In this document: positions 10,921 to 22,268 of the stretch, piece after piece | Numbering within the stretch: position 1 is the stretch's first letter | Layout of the letters: every line of letters starts with the position of its first letter | DNA from: Stemphylium vesicarium | Taxonomy: Eukaryota > Ascomycota > Dothideomycetes > Pleosporales > Pleosporaceae | Direction: 5' to 3' | Length of the DNA stretch: 64,000 nt | NCBI GenBank assembly: GCA_004380135.1 | Contig: QXCR01000002.1 | Span: forward strand, 620,001 to 684,000 | The notes under the pieces: model-generated | Told to the model about the DNA's origin: nothing | What the model saw: only the letters and a program-made list of their open reading frames with translations | Databases searched by the model: none | Position numbers and translations under genes: made by a program

Positions 10921-12000
10921 ATGTACAAGACTATCACTTCCGTCTCCGCCATCGCGGCTCTCGCTGCCACCGTTACCGCCCACGGTACCGTCACCGGTGT
11001 CACCATCGATGGCGTCTTCGAGCAGGGCTTCAAGCTCGACTACTACTACGCCAAGCAGAGCGGCGGTGACGTCGCCGAGCACATTGGCTGGTACGCCGAG
11101 AACCTCGACAACGGCTTCGTAGAGCCCAACTCTTTCGACACCCCCGACATCATCTGCCACAAGGCCGGTAGCCCAGAGGGCAGCTCTGACACCATGGCCA
11201 AGGTCGCCGCCGGTGGCACCGTCGAGTTCCACTGGACCGAGTGGCCCGAATCTCACATGGGTCCCGTCATCACCTACGTTGCTCCCTACACCGGCGACGT
11301 CGCCTCGGTCAACAAGGAGGAGCTCAAGTGGACCAAGATTGACGCTGCTGGATACGAGGATGGCGAGTGGGCTGCCGTCAAGATGATCGGCCAGAACAAC
11401 ACCTGGCCCGTTACCGTCCCTGAGAGCCTTGCCGCTGGCAAGTACGTCTTCCGCCACGAGATTATCGCCCTCCACGGCGCTGGCTCTGAGAACGGTGCCC
11501 AGAACTACCCTCAGTGTAAGTCTTGAAATCCCCTTGATCAGCACAACCAAATAGCAAGATATTAACATTCATCCTCAGGTGTCAACATTGAGGTCACTGG
11601 CAGCGGTAGCGAGACCCCCGAGGGTGTTGTCGGAACTGAGCTCTACACTCCCACCGACGCCGGTATCCTCTTCGACCCCTACTCCGGCTCCATCGACTAC
11701 ACCGTCCCCGGCCCAGCTCTCTTCGGCTCCGGCGGCTCTTCCACCCCCACCACCCCCTCTACTCCTTCCACCTCGACTGTCCCCTCTGCCGCTCCTATCC
11801 CCAGCGGCAACGCTACAGCCCCCGTCGAGACCCCCGTCGCCACCCCTGAGGCCGAGGAGCCCGCTTCCTCCACTGCTCCTTCCACCGGCGGTGACGAGCT
11901 CCCCGAGTCCTTCACCCTCGACACCTTCATTGCTTGGCTCGAGGGTAAGGCTAGCGGCTCTGCTAGCAACGCTCGCCGCCATGCCCGCGCGCTTTTCTAA
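10921..12000 (+). CDS. AA9 lytic polysaccharide monooxygenase, no CBM1
   Basis: Copper enzyme that oxidatively cleaves cellulose or related beta-glucans outside the cell. Exons 10921-11515 and 11579-12000 give 338 residues. The signal peptide is residues 1-20; cleavage exposes His21, the N-terminal ligand of the copper histidine brace. The second histidine is probably His112 in WPESHMGPVITYV. FRHEIIALHGAGSENGAQNY followed by PQC is the usual C-terminal core containing the conserved His, Gln and Tyr region. After about residue 240 the protein becomes a Ser/Thr/Pro-rich tail and ends in a short basic segment; there is no cellulose-binding module. GC-rich third codon positions differ from the flanks and suggest strong expression. 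The intron ends match consensus (GTAAGT...CAG). Confidence 0.95.
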
Positions 12001-12453
12001 GCGTGTCGTCTACATCGTATTCTGATGATGCATCGCTTTTTGATACGTTATCATGTGCTGATTTGTGGGGGATGTGATTTGATGGATTCTTTGTTCTTTT
12101 TCTTCTCAGAGAGACATTTTGAGCTGGTTCGTTCGTTGGATACGACGACTGTTCTTTTATTCTTTGTGTATAGTATATACCGCTGTTTTTATGGCATAGC
12201 GCTCTGGTTATCGAACCTATTTTGCATTGAAACTGTTCCCTTTGATTCCGTGAATCAGTGATTGTGTTGATTTGGCAGTGTCCCTGTCTACAGACAGCGA
12301 GATATTATAAGCACAGCACTGAAAACAATGAGACGTTAAAGGGCTAGTTAAAGTTGAAAAATGAAAACTTAACTGGCAGAAGATGTACGGATGTCAGTTT
12401 CTCTCCACCGAAGTGTATCCAAATCAATACCATTTATGCATATCCACCACCTC
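12001..12453. other. 3' flank of the AA9 gene
   Basis: AT-rich, especially T-rich, sequence consistent with the 3' untranslated region and terminator of the AA9 gene. No gene is seen. Confidence 0.5.
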
Positions 12454-12860
12454 TCAACCCACCTTCACGAAATAGTCCCGACCACCCTCCCAAAAATCAT
12501 CTCCCAAGTCTGCAACGCCAGCTTTACCGTAGTATAGGGTCTTGTGGCAGCAACGGCAGGTGTTGTGGTAGCAGAAAGAGCAGATGTAGAGCGGGCCTGT
12601 GGTAGTGTGGATGCGTCTTTGTTGACGTAGCTGAAGCAGAATGGGGGCATTGGTGGTGGTGCTGTTGCAATGGGGTCGTCGTGCTCGTTTTGATGACGCT
12701 GTGGAGCTGACAGCGTAGCGGCGTTTTCGAAGGAAGAAGGCGAAGGAGAATCGTGAGGAGGTTGTCCAAGAGATTGAGGAAAGGAAAATGACGAACAAGA
12801 AGCAGGCAACGGAAAGACGGGCGCCGTTACCATCATGAAACCGTAACCAACGCTATCCAC
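12454..12860 (-). CDS. Possible small cysteine-rich protein, frames unresolved
   Basis: Two overlapping minus-strand frames both look partly coding. One starts at ATG 12860 and is Pro/Ser-rich (MMVTAPVFPLPAS near the start). The other carries a compact cysteine cluster, CSFCYHNTCRCCHKTLYYG, followed by DFWEGGRDYFVKVG and a stop at 12454. A frameshift, or an intron I could not place (the only simple candidate is 30 bp, too short), would be needed to join them. The cluster could bind zinc. The function is unknown. Confidence 0.35.
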
Positions 12861-12869
12861 AACGCCACC

Positions 12870-13259
12870 TCACTCCTTCTTGCCCTTATATTTATTCACC
12901 AAACTCCAAAACTCCCGATCGAGCTTCTTCTCTTCCTCCACCGCGACCTCCATCTCCCGCTCAGAGCGCGCCATCTGGCGCTGCAGCCGAACGACATCTT
13001 CCACCATCTCGCGAAGCTCCTTGTAACGCAGATCCTCCAGCCACGCCTCGTTCAGCTGCAGCTCCATCTCGGTGAAGAACTTGTACCGCGAGCAGTGGCT
13101 CAGAAGCTGGAGTCGACGGTGGCGATCGAGCCAGCCTTTGAAGGCGCGCCTGGCTTTGGCTTCGAACTTCCTCGCATCTACCCTGCACTGCTCCGAGCGG
13201 AGGGCGTCTCGGAGGTCCATGGTGTAGGCAGGGGTTAAGGTTGGGGCGGATGAGGGCAT
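12870..13259 (-). CDS. Small coiled-coil protein
   Basis: A single-exon frame of 129 residues, ATG at 13259 and TGA at 12870. After a short N-terminus it is almost entirely charged helix: RRLQLLSHCSRYKFFTEMEL, then ELREMVEDVVRLQRQMARSE and VAVEEEKKLDREFW. This predicts a long amphipathic or coiled-coil helix. Codon use is GC-rich at third positions like neighbouring real genes. It resembles no family I can name and may be a subunit of a larger assembly. Confidence 0.6.
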   Translation of the reverse strand: MPSSAPTLTPAYTMDLRDALRSEQCRVDARKFEAKARRAFKGWLDRHRRLQLLSHCSRYKFFTEMELQLNEAWLEDLRYKELREMVEDVVRLQRQMARSEREMEVAVEEEKKLDREFWSLVNKYKGKKE

Positions 13260-13600
13260 TTGGGTGTTGTTAATGTTGTTGGGACTGTGGTGGATAGTAG
13301 TGATGATGCTGGTGCTGGTATCTGGCAGGTGAGTGTTTGGTGTCCAGGTCGAGTTCGAAGAAGGTAAACAGAGTGAGTGTACTAGCGCCCACCAATTCCG
13401 TTTGCGTTCACCTCAAACACGTTCACGGTGAGAAAGACATAATAGGAAACGTCGACAAGATTACATTTTAGGAGATGCATGAAATTGACTCACTATGGGT
13501 GCACAATGCTACAAAGTTAGAACTCGATATCCGCACGTTCAGCAGCACCACCCTCGGGCGATACAAGCCGCTCGAGGTGCCTCCACGCCAGCAGCTCCAC

Positions 13601-14326
13601 TCATTTCTTGATGATCAATTTCCAATTCTCCTTGAGCTCTTTGACCGGCCTATAGTTCTCCAGAGCTGCTTCCAATATAGCTTCTTCGTGCGTCATGTCT
13701 ACTTCCCAGCGGAACAGCTCACTGCTGTAGTTAATTACATCATACTGATGAAGCAACCTGAAGAGTAGAGCATTGAGGTCCTCATCTAGCTCGTAAGGTG
13801 TAGTCATTGTCTTAGGCGCATCTTTCATTTCAACAAGAAACCCGGCAACGAAAGGGTTCAAGTTGAAACCAGCCGGAAGCGAGTCATCCTCATGCGCCGT
13901 GATATGTCCGGGGACGCCACTTAGTGCGACCGGATCCATGATTTGGTCTTCAAAAATGCTGTGAATATGGTGCAGAATAACCTCAGCCTCCTCGCTCGTG
14001 AATGCGATCAGGTTGTTCATCACTTCGGGCTGATGGCGGATCTTATCTATGCGCTCCTCGTCAAAAAAGTCATTGTTCAAGTGGATTCCATCTGCGAGAG
14101 GTGCAAGCGGCTTGAAGCCAACGGGGCGAGCGCATGAAGGATAAGGGCATCGTACGATGTCATCGTCGGAAGCATGGTATGCTTTTGTCAGGCAGATGCT
14201 GCAGTGGAATTCGTCGCTCTCATGGCAGGAGAGAGCATATAATGCAATGGACGTAGAATTGCAGGTGCCGCATGTGTCGCCCGTAACACCCATCAGCTGG
14301 GGGCTGTTAAAGAAAGTATCTGTCAT
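13601..14326 (-). CDS. Zinc-binding (RING-like cysteine pattern) hypothetical protein
   Basis: A frame of 241 residues from ATG 14326, chosen because the longer open frame upstream starts only with GTG. The N-terminal 80 residues hold spaced Cys/His pairs: CGTC, SCHESDEFHCSIC, then CPYPSC before ARPVGFKP. This is reminiscent of a RING or treble-clef zinc fold, though not a canonical spacing. The rest is acidic and helical (ELDEDLNALLFRLLHQYDV, HEEAILEAALENYRPVKELK). A ubiquitin-ligase role would be a guess. No introns are evident. Confidence 0.65.
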   Translation of the reverse strand: MTDTFFNSPQLMGVTGDTCGTCNSTSIALYALSCHESDEFHCSICLTKAYHASDDDIVRCPYPSCARPVGFKPLAPLADGIHLNNDFFDEERIDKIRHQPEVMNNLIAFTSEEAEVILHHIHSIFEDQIMDPVALSGVPGHITAHEDDSLPAGFNLNPFVAGFLVEMKDAPKTMTTPYELDEDLNALLFRLLHQYDVINYSSELFRWEVDMTHEEAILEAALENYRPVKELKENWKLIIKK

Positions 14327-15284
14327 GGTGGTTTCGAGGACGGTGTTTTGGTGCAGGATGAAGTGGTAGCGTGGATCGTATTTAAGATGGCAATAATTGA
14401 TCGATTCTGCGAGGGAAGAGCCGTACGCAAGTGTGTGAAGGTAAATGGTCACATGCTACCAGTGCTGTCGGATTAGTTATATCATATTTGTGTATCAAAG
14501 GAGAGATACTGCCGCCTGCTCGAACAATGGCCTTGTGTGAAAAGAGTGACATAGTCGAGCTACCCTGTGAACTTCTTCCTGAAGGCACACAAACCAGACT
14601 ATGGCAAGGATGGCCAGGGCGAACAATGGAAAAGTTGCGGTCGTTTTCTCGGTAGGAACTCAAACGCATTCCAAGGCCCAGGAAAGTCGTACAGGAGTAA
14701 GGAATTCGAATCATCGGGGGAGACTTGTCGTGGTAATGCTTTGGTGTCGCGAAACGCTCAAGTCCTCTGCTACACCTGTACTAGTTTGGGTAGCTAGCCT
14801 GTACATGCTTTCCTCCTCTAAATATCGAGTCGCCTGCGCTGAAAAAAGAAAAACATGTTGCTGTATTTGGTTCGTCGCGTACAGCTACGACAGGTGAAAA
14901 AGTTGGCAAGCGTACCGAGCGCTGGCAATCGCGATGGCTACAAGTCGACCTCCATCATAATGGTCTTACTCAAGTGATGCAGGATGCTAATCACAAAGTC
15001 CTAATCGCGAGGATGATTGCCCTGAAGATGCGTTGCGATGTGTACAAAGTGTTGGGGCTCGGCGCAGATGCCGCGGTTCTTTCGACCCCTGACACGAACC
15101 GACGCTAAGATAGGAGCAGATAAGATGGGCATGCGTGTGACGCCATGCAAGCTAGGCCGCGCGCCATCACTCTGCGAAGCTGTCGACGTTTCTCTTATCA
15201 TGTCCAAACCCTCTGGTCAGGTGTTGAAAAGTCATCCATTTTGTGTATATGCAGCTCCCGGCGAGCAATGAGAAGCCAACAACC
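14327..15284. other. Intergenic upstream of the M28 peptidase
   Basis: Divergent promoter interval for the RING-like gene (left) and the M28B peptidase (right). Short frames on both strands overlap without family resemblance. Nothing else was noticed. Confidence 0.45.
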
Positions 15285-17746
15285 ATGGCCGACGAAAGCA
15301 CTCCGCTGATCCAACGCGTTGACGTTCGACCCCATCGCGACCGTTATCCCCATCATCGCCTGCGATTCATCTGCACTTCTCTCTTAAGCGCGACGATAAT
15401 TGCCGGTGGACTCGCTGCCATATTCTTCTTCAGCTTCGCGCCCCCTACCCAGGAAGAAGTAGCTCCTACAGCTCGTCTATCCGCGTCCTCGGCTCTATCT
15501 ACGTCACAGATCCCCCATGGATGGGCGCAAAAGACGGCATTGGACTTTGACGACTTACAAAGCACGCTACTCGAAACACCAAGCGCAGAGAAGGCGGAAA
15601 ATTGGAGTAGATACTATACCAGCGGGCCGCATCTTGCAGGGAAGAATCTCAGCCAAGCGTTATGGACACGAGAGCGATGGCAAGAATGGGGCGTGGCCAG
15701 CACCATTGTTGATTACGACGTGTATATCAACTACCCCAAGGGTCACCGATTGGCTCTGATCGAAAAGGCGGATACCTCGGCAATCCCAGAAGACGCATGG
15801 AAGGTCAAATACGAAGCGCGATTGGAAGAAGACGTTTTGGACGAAGATGCAGCGAGCCAGCTCGAGGATCGCGTCCCTACTTTCCATGGGTACAGTGCCT
15901 CGGGCAATGTCACGGCTCCGTACGTCTTCGTTAACTACGGAACATACAAGGATTATGAGGAACTACAGGCTGCAAACGTCAGTCTGGTCGGCAAGATCGC
16001 ATTGGCCAAATACGGTGGCGTCTTCCGCGGTTTGAAGGTCAAACGCGCACAAGAGCTGGGAATGGTCGGCGTGGTTATGTACAGCGACCCCGGCGACGAT
16101 GGTGAGGTAACCGAGAAGAACGGCATTGCAACCTATCCCGACGGCCCAGCGAGAGAACCCAGTAGTGTCCAGCGAGGAAGCGTTCAGTTCTTGAGTGAGT
16201 AAGCCCATACTCGCAAACTTGGTTGCGCTGCTAACGAGTACTCTCTAGGCTTTGCTCCAGGCGACCCTACCACACCTGGTTATCCCTCAAAGCCTGGCTG
16301 CCCACGCCAACCCGTCGATCACGCTATGCCACACATCCCATCTCTACCCATCTCCTACCTCGACGCTCTTCCCCTCCTGAAAGCACTCAACGGCCACGGC
16401 CCAAAAGCATCATCATTCGACGAGCATTGGCATGGTGGCGGTCTGGACTACAAGGGCGTCGAGTACAGCGTAGGGCCGTCTCCAGACGACCTCGTACTGA
16501 ACCTGGTCAACGAGCAAGAATACGTTACTACGCCGCTGTGGAACGTGATTGGAATCATCAACGGTACGATTCCTGATGAGGTTGTTATACTGGGAAACCA
16601 TCGGGATGCTTGGATCGCTGGGGGCGCTGGAGACCCAAATAGCGGCTCGGCGGCGCTCAATGAGGTCATCAGGAGCTTTGGTGCCGCAATGCAGGCTGGT
16701 TGGAAACCATTGAGAACCATCGTCTTTGCAAGCTGGGACGGTGAAGAGTACGGACTGGTGGGAAGCACAGAGTGGGTAGAGGAATACTTGCCTTGGCTCT
16801 CTGGCTCTGCCATCGCTTACCTTAACGTTGATGTTGGTACGAATGGACCAGACTTCAAGCTGTCGGCTGCACCGCTACTCAGTAGGGTGGTTGAGGAAGT
16901 TGGTGAGGATATGTCCACCCCCTGTTGATCGAACCTAGCTAACGTTGCGTAGTCCAGTTGGTCGCCTCCCCTAACCAGACAGTACCCGGTCAGTCGGTAT
17001 ACAGCGTGTGGGACAAACACATTGCGACTATGGGATCTGGTAGCGACTTTACCGCTTTCCAAGACTTCGCCGGTATCCCGTCAATCGACATGGGCTTTGG
17101 CTTTGACGCCAAGTCTGCCATCTACCACTATCACAGCAACTACGATTCCTTCGATTGGATGAAGAGATACGGTGATCCAAGTTACGAGTATCACGCCACC
17201 ATAGCTAAGGTCTGGGCACTTGTAGCAGCGAAGCTCGTTGACTCGCCTGTTTTACAACTCAACGCCACAGACTATGCCCTCGGCCTGGCAAAGTACGTCA
17301 AAGCTGTCAAAACCACAGCCCAGGACGCTGCTGGACGTGAGGTCTCCAAGGAAATATGGCAGCCCCTTGACAAAGCAGTATCCCACTTTCTCTTCGCGTC
17401 CACCGTGCACGACGGAGCCGCCTCCGACCTCGAAGCTCAGTACTCCAACATCGACGAGATCCCGTGGTGGCAGCCATGGAAGAAGGTTCAACTCTACCTT
17501 GCCATTCGCGCGATCAACACCAAGTACAAGTATCTGGAGCGCAAGTTCCTGTTCCCAGAGGGGTTAGATGGAAGGAGTTGGTTCAAGCACGTGGTTTTCG
17601 CACCGGGCAAGTGGACAGGTTATTCCGGCGCGACGTTTCCTGGCATAGTAGAAGCCATCGAGGAGGACAATGACGAGGCTACAAGGCGCTGGGTTGGTAT
17701 CGTTAGCAAGGCGATTGGAGGTGCGGCAGATTGGCTGGAGGAGTAG
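15285..17746 (+). CDS. M28B glutamate carboxypeptidase II / transferrin-receptor-like peptidase
   Basis: Exons 15285-16194, 16249-16902 and 16953-17746 give 785 residues. The start ATG at 15285 has the context ACCATGG; an in-frame ATG at 15249 is possible. One membrane segment lies near residues 28-52, giving a type II topology. A protease-associated domain follows (KIALAKYGGVFRGLKVKRAQ). The peptidase core keeps the di-zinc ligands and catalytic residues of M28: GNHRDAWIAGGAGDPNSGS, FASWDGEEYGLVGSTEW, AYLNVDVG and YHYHSNYDSFDW. The C-terminal helical dimerisation domain is present (RAINTKYKYLERKFLFPEGL). It resembles human GCPII and yeast Vps70/Tre1, which act in endosomal or vacuolar membranes. 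It appears catalytically intact; the substrate is unknown. Confidence 0.93.
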
Positions 17747-18029
17747 TGGTAGGCATCTACAGCGGTTCTATACGCGTATGTGATTGAGACAGTGCATGAT
17801 GTTGATGGCCACATGGAATTTCGACGTCGCAGAAGGGCTGCCCGTGCGGTAGAAGTAAGCTGTTGGATGACAGGCCTGGGCATCTTCGCGGTGCCTGTAC
17901 CTGATCTAAGAACGCAAACGCGCACATGGGAGCTTCAAGCCACTCAAATCACGCAGGCATGTAGTACACATTGTAGTGAGGAGGCGAGGGACGTTTCATA
18001 AGTATTGCACAGGATAAAGACAAAAATTT

Positions 18030-18742
18030 TTACGCCAGAAGGCCCATCTCGGTCGTAGTCGTCGTCGTCGTCATCGTCATCTTCCCCTTCTTCCTCTTCC
18101 TCGTCGGCGGGAAGCAGTAAGCGAGCAGCGGGCAGCGAGCGGTGGTGCGGTAGACTAATTCAAGCAAGAGTTAGTATAAGTTCAGTGCCACATAGCAAGA
18201 AAGAATTCACTCACAAGCAAAATTGGCTGCCTCACGCGCCAGCGCCTGGTGGTATCGCGGTCACAGTAGCCGCACCCTCGCCGTGCACCAATTGATCTTC
18301 TGCCGCAGCAGCAGGTCCTCGTCGACTGTGAACGTGCCGCATTGATGGTGTGGGGCGCGGTCTGCTCTAGCGAAGGCGATCTGGAGTATCTTGTCAGCGC
18401 TGTAGTTGTCAAGCGGAATTGCTTGGGATGAATCATGTCCATTGGTCTATCTATCGCGAGCGGCAGCCTATATGAGGCTTGCCGGTTAAGAGCAAACAGA
18501 TGGACAAAGTCAGATAGAACAAAGATGGGATGGAACAATGGGGCAAACAGCAATCAGCTGTACAGACCGGAAGCTTCCCGGCTCCTCACCGGAGCTCCGA
18601 CTGACAGTAGTCTCCTCGTTCTCCTTCTCACACATTACCTCGCCGGCGAGAAGGGCTTGTGGAGGATACATACGTGTCGCTGAAAACGGTATATGTGCAA
18701 GAAGATGATCTCGGACTCCTCGATGATGCGGGGAGCGGGCAT
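18030..18742 (-). pseudogene. Small spliced gene carrying a 200-bp element in intron 1; possibly interrupted by TGA
   Basis: Exons 18742-18674, 18380-18215 and 18154-18030 on the minus strand stay in one frame. Exon 1 begins MPAPRIIEESEIIFLHIYRF. Exon 2 includes CGTFTVDEDLLLRQKINWC. Exon 3 ends in a lysine-rich then threonine-rich tail before TAA. Intron 1 (18673-18381) has donor GTATGT, a CTGAC branch site and acceptor CAG, and contains the 200-bp mobile element; without it and one target copy the intron would be 88 bp. One in-frame TGA (18263-18261) splits exon 2. Either the protein is 62 residues long, or this is a nonsense mutation such as CGA to TGA. The final exon is rich in GAC/GAG repeats in another frame, a simple-sequence stretch near 18058-18110. 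No family recognised. Confidence 0.45.
18407..18606 (+). mobile_element. 200-bp TG...CA element, copy 1 (probable solo LTR)
   Basis: Exactly 200 bp, beginning TGTCAAGCGG and ending CTGACA. It is flanked by a perfect 5-bp direct repeat, GTAGT at 18402-18406 and at 18607-18611. TG...CA ends plus a 5-bp target duplication are the hallmarks of LTR-retrotransposon integration, and internally there is CCATTGG followed 33 bp later by CTATATGAGG, a plausible CCAAT/TATA pair. The copy at 62931-63130 is inverted and differs at 4 of 200 positions. A MITE with short imperfect inverted ends is the alternative, because the two termini also match at about 11 of 16 positions. Confidence 0.85.
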
Positions 18743-21700
18743 GTTGGTGGTGGTGGTGGTCTTGGTGGGTGTCTTGGTGAAGGAGAAGGAGGTTGTATGG
18801 ATGCGTATGTGGATATGTACGTGTAATGTCTACAAGCGTAGCTGTTAGCAATTTATTGCAGCAATTCGGTGGGGTATGCGGGATACTTACAGGATTGTGT
18901 TGGTGTGTTGGTCAAGGAGCAGGAGGTGAGGGTGGAGGGCGTGGGTGTTTTGTTTACCTGCCATTGCGCTCGGGGCGGTACAAACGCGCACTTGGGGAAG
19001 GCAGCAGTGAGCCTCACCCTCACCGCTCGAATTGGTAAATTTGCACTTTCGTGTGGAAGGGGGATATGGTATTGTCTTCATTCTTCGCGTATCATACATC
19101 ACTTCATTTCATTGGGTTCCCCGTTTTTGCACAGGTTTGCATCACAGTCATGTTCAGGAGGTAGTTTCTGTTCAGGGATATCAAATTTCACGGTCTTACA
19201 TTGCTATCATGTCTATGGAAAGGAATGTACCACCAAGCTATCTTTCCCTAGGACAAGGAATGTTCCTGGCGGGCCGTTGAGGTGGTCAAGTCCCTCATCC
19301 CCAGGCTACCACACTCGGGAACATAGTAACCAACAGTCGCAGAGTATCGAGTAACCACAGAGTTCAGGTGACTTGTTGCTCTGGGCAGTGGCAGGGAAAC
19401 GATGATCTATGGGAGAGACGCGACGTTGGGTTTGCGCACCGCCGTTGGAGGGCAGGATAAAGGGGGTGAGGCTTACAAGATTTGAGGGAGATGATTTGTG
19501 TAGTATTGAATACTTGGAGACAACGTGCCTTTTCAAGATTCTAAGCTGTTGGAAAATGCGACCTGGGAAGATACCTAGGTAGTCGTGGCAGTGTTCGTTA
19601 GTAAGAACGGTGTATCACATTTGGAAATTGCAGGATTCCCTCCTTTTAGAATGGTGCTTCGAGGAGACGTTTTCTCGCAGCAGCCGTGCGAGGGCGCGCA
19701 CGAAAGAGTCTCGCAAGATTCGTCGACAGGATGGTGAAGCATGCGGGGAGGATGTGTAGTGGGAAGAATTTAGCGCAGCGGAGCTCCGACGAGGATACGT
19801 TCCCTAGATGCAAGTCGTCAGCGTGTTCTCCGAATGCATTTCATCAGAGCTGGGAGGGAAGAGGTAACTGTAACCGATACGCCTCACTGCCAAGGTCATG
19901 GAGAAGCTCAGGACAGTACATTAAGTGGCGATCGCCTTACTGCCCATACCATTTGTCGGTCACTGTGTCTCAAAGTTTCAGGTCTTCAAAGCGTAGGATA
20001 GAGAAAGCTGGCTTTGCTCTTACGACCCTTTTGACCAGCTGTGCTTAAAAAAGAAGCACAGTGGGCGCTCTTAAGGGTCGCTATGATGGAGGTGATGAGT
20101 AAGGGAACAGAGAAGGGCTGGACGTACCTGAGATGCGCGGTGCGATGGAGGTGTCAATTCGGTGCATGTATTCGTTGGTTGTTCGGGCACTCGCAAGAGT
20201 CTTCGCGGATAAAGCCCAATCTCACATTGGAGAGAAAAGACGCATGGCCAAATCGCAATCGGGGAGGCGGCAGGCACCTCGGCGATACCGAGAGGTGACC
20301 ACGATCTTTCCTCAGTTGATCTTCGACGTTCCTGTAGAAGGGTGGCCTGCGACGAAGCATTGAAAAGCAAAAACGCTAGGCCGGAGTATCTATTCGACGT
20401 TGTGGGAGAAAGCCCGCGGAGGCAATCGGTGTCAGAAAATAACGTTACTTCTCTCCACGCCTTAAGCAGAAGACGATGAAGAGTTGTTAGCTGCTTCTGT
20501 AAAGAGTTAGCAAGGCTGCCACACCGAAACGAAACATAAGGAAGGACTTACCCGGCGACCAAAGCCTCATAAGCACATTGTGATGTATACTCCGAAGCCT
20601 AGACCACTAAGACAGAATTCACTCAGAAGTGATCCTAGAAGGTCCCGAAAGACACAGAGGACTAGAGGTATGAGCCGAGATACCACCGCTTGGGTCACAG
20701 CAAGTGCGACCGCAAGACAGCAGCTTGGTTCAAACTCCCATTCTTCTTCGACGGAACCAAGCAGAGCTTGGACAGCTTGTAGTAACGCCATCGCAGAGGC
20801 AGGAGACTACGTGCCATTACCGGCGTTGAGTGAGCACCAGCCGAGCAAGACTGTACCGCTGCACATGCTAGAAGCATGATCTGCTCATAGTGCCCCTTGG
20901 CCATCGCTGGCTAGTGTTATCCTACGACCTCGCCCATCTTCATATGTCCTTGTATACCACTGTGTGGAGACTGCACCGATGTGCTCGTGGTCGAGGAGAT
21001 TCGCTAGAAAGGGTTGGCCGGAAGAGGACGCGTGCTCTCGTGCGTAAAGTTCAAAGAACGAAGAGTCTGCGGAGATATTTTTCTAACTTAGCGATGTTGT
21101 GAACCAGAAGAAAGCGTTGAAGGGAGAATTGCAATGCGCCTCAGACAAAGTTTTACGATCATGAAAATCAGACGACGATCAGATGTCTTAATCAAGAAGT
21201 CATCAGAGTAATCGCGGGAAGAAGAGGGGTTGCACTTTCCCGGAGTATCGTTCTGAACTGCCCTTAATGGGGTTGCGGCGCGAATTTGACAGCTCAGCAG
21301 CGGGTGTCGGATGCTGTTTGGATGTAGTCAGTCATATCCTAGGAGCATCTTTTTCGTCGGCGAGATTGAGAAAGAGTGTGAAGAAGACCAAAGATGAAGA
21401 GAACTGTCAGATTGTAAAAGAGGCATCATCGTCGAGAATCAGATTGTGCCGTTAAAGAGAATCGTCTTCGAGAGGAAGGAGACTGCGCAGGTCAAAACTT
21501 ACGTCAGGTTCTGCCAACGGGTGCTAATTCCATAGGCGGGATTGTGATGAGACAAGCTAAGACTTTACAAGATCAGCCAAGAATGACAGCTTAGTCTGCC
21601 ATGAAAGGAATGGGGTTGTTATTGGCTCAAATCTTCTTTCCAGTTGAAAGGTGAAAATACCGTCTCCATGACCCACCACCAAGGAAACCGTCACCAACCT

Positions 21701-21747
21701 GCGAGGCTGCCGAAAGCAACCATCCGCCAGACCAGGAGACTACCAGG
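18743..21747. other. Gene-poor interval left of the first hAT-type element
   Basis: About 3 kb with no gene I can support. Several frames of 70-160 codons occur on both strands. The most protein-like, plus strand 20580-20879, is a Ser/Arg-rich frame with no family resemblance. No clear repeat beyond short simple sequence near 18740-18790 was found. It may contain decayed genes. Confidence 0.4.
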
Positions 21748-22260
21748 CAGACTTGCCAATAATCAACTTAATCAATCCGCGCTTCAAAAGTTAGCTTGAT
21801 CGATGTTTTTTGAAGAGCTTGCTTGAGTTGAGTTGATTGATGGCATTTCAGGCGTTGATTGATTGCAGATTGCTTGCAGATTGATTAGACTGTGTACTGT
21901 AAGGCTGCCAATCAAGTGAGAGGTATTAAAGGAACACTCACTGTTCTCAACATGAGGTGGCTGAGAGAACAACGTTTAGGTGGTCACTTTTGGCGCTTAG
22001 TAAGCCAACTACAGCACTGGAGAAGTATTGCATGATCACTAGCCTAGCATTAAATAGATTTGTTGAAAACCTTACTAAGTTGCTAATAACATAGCGTCGT
22101 GTTATTTAGGGAACAACCCGGTCAATCATGTCAATTAATCTCCGCTCTGCTGCTTGGATTGCTTGCAGTTTTCAATCAGAGTAGCTTGGCTTGATTGAAT
22201 TGCAATATTGCAATCAAGTCAAGCAATTCGGTCAAGCAAGATTGATTGTTGGCAGCTCTG
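21748..22260. mobile_element. 513-bp non-autonomous hAT-type element
   Basis: Flanked by a perfect 8-bp direct repeat, CTACCAGG at 21740-21747 and at 22261-22268, the duplication size of hAT transposons. The ends are imperfect inverted repeats: left CAGACTTGCCAATAATCAA, right (reversed) CAGAGCTGCCAACAATCAA. Subterminal regions are crowded with TTGATTG/TTGCTTG motifs in both orientations, typical of transposase-binding subterminal repeats. There is no coding capacity, so it would need a transposase in trans. The same terminal motif bounds the element at 27376-28302. Confidence 0.88.
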
Positions 22261-22268
22261 CTACCAGG

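Noticed and set aside
11575..11982. Long frames on both strands over AA9 exon 2
   Set aside because: Low-complexity shadows (Gly/Ser or Pro-rich) of the Ser/Thr/Pro-rich AA9 tail.
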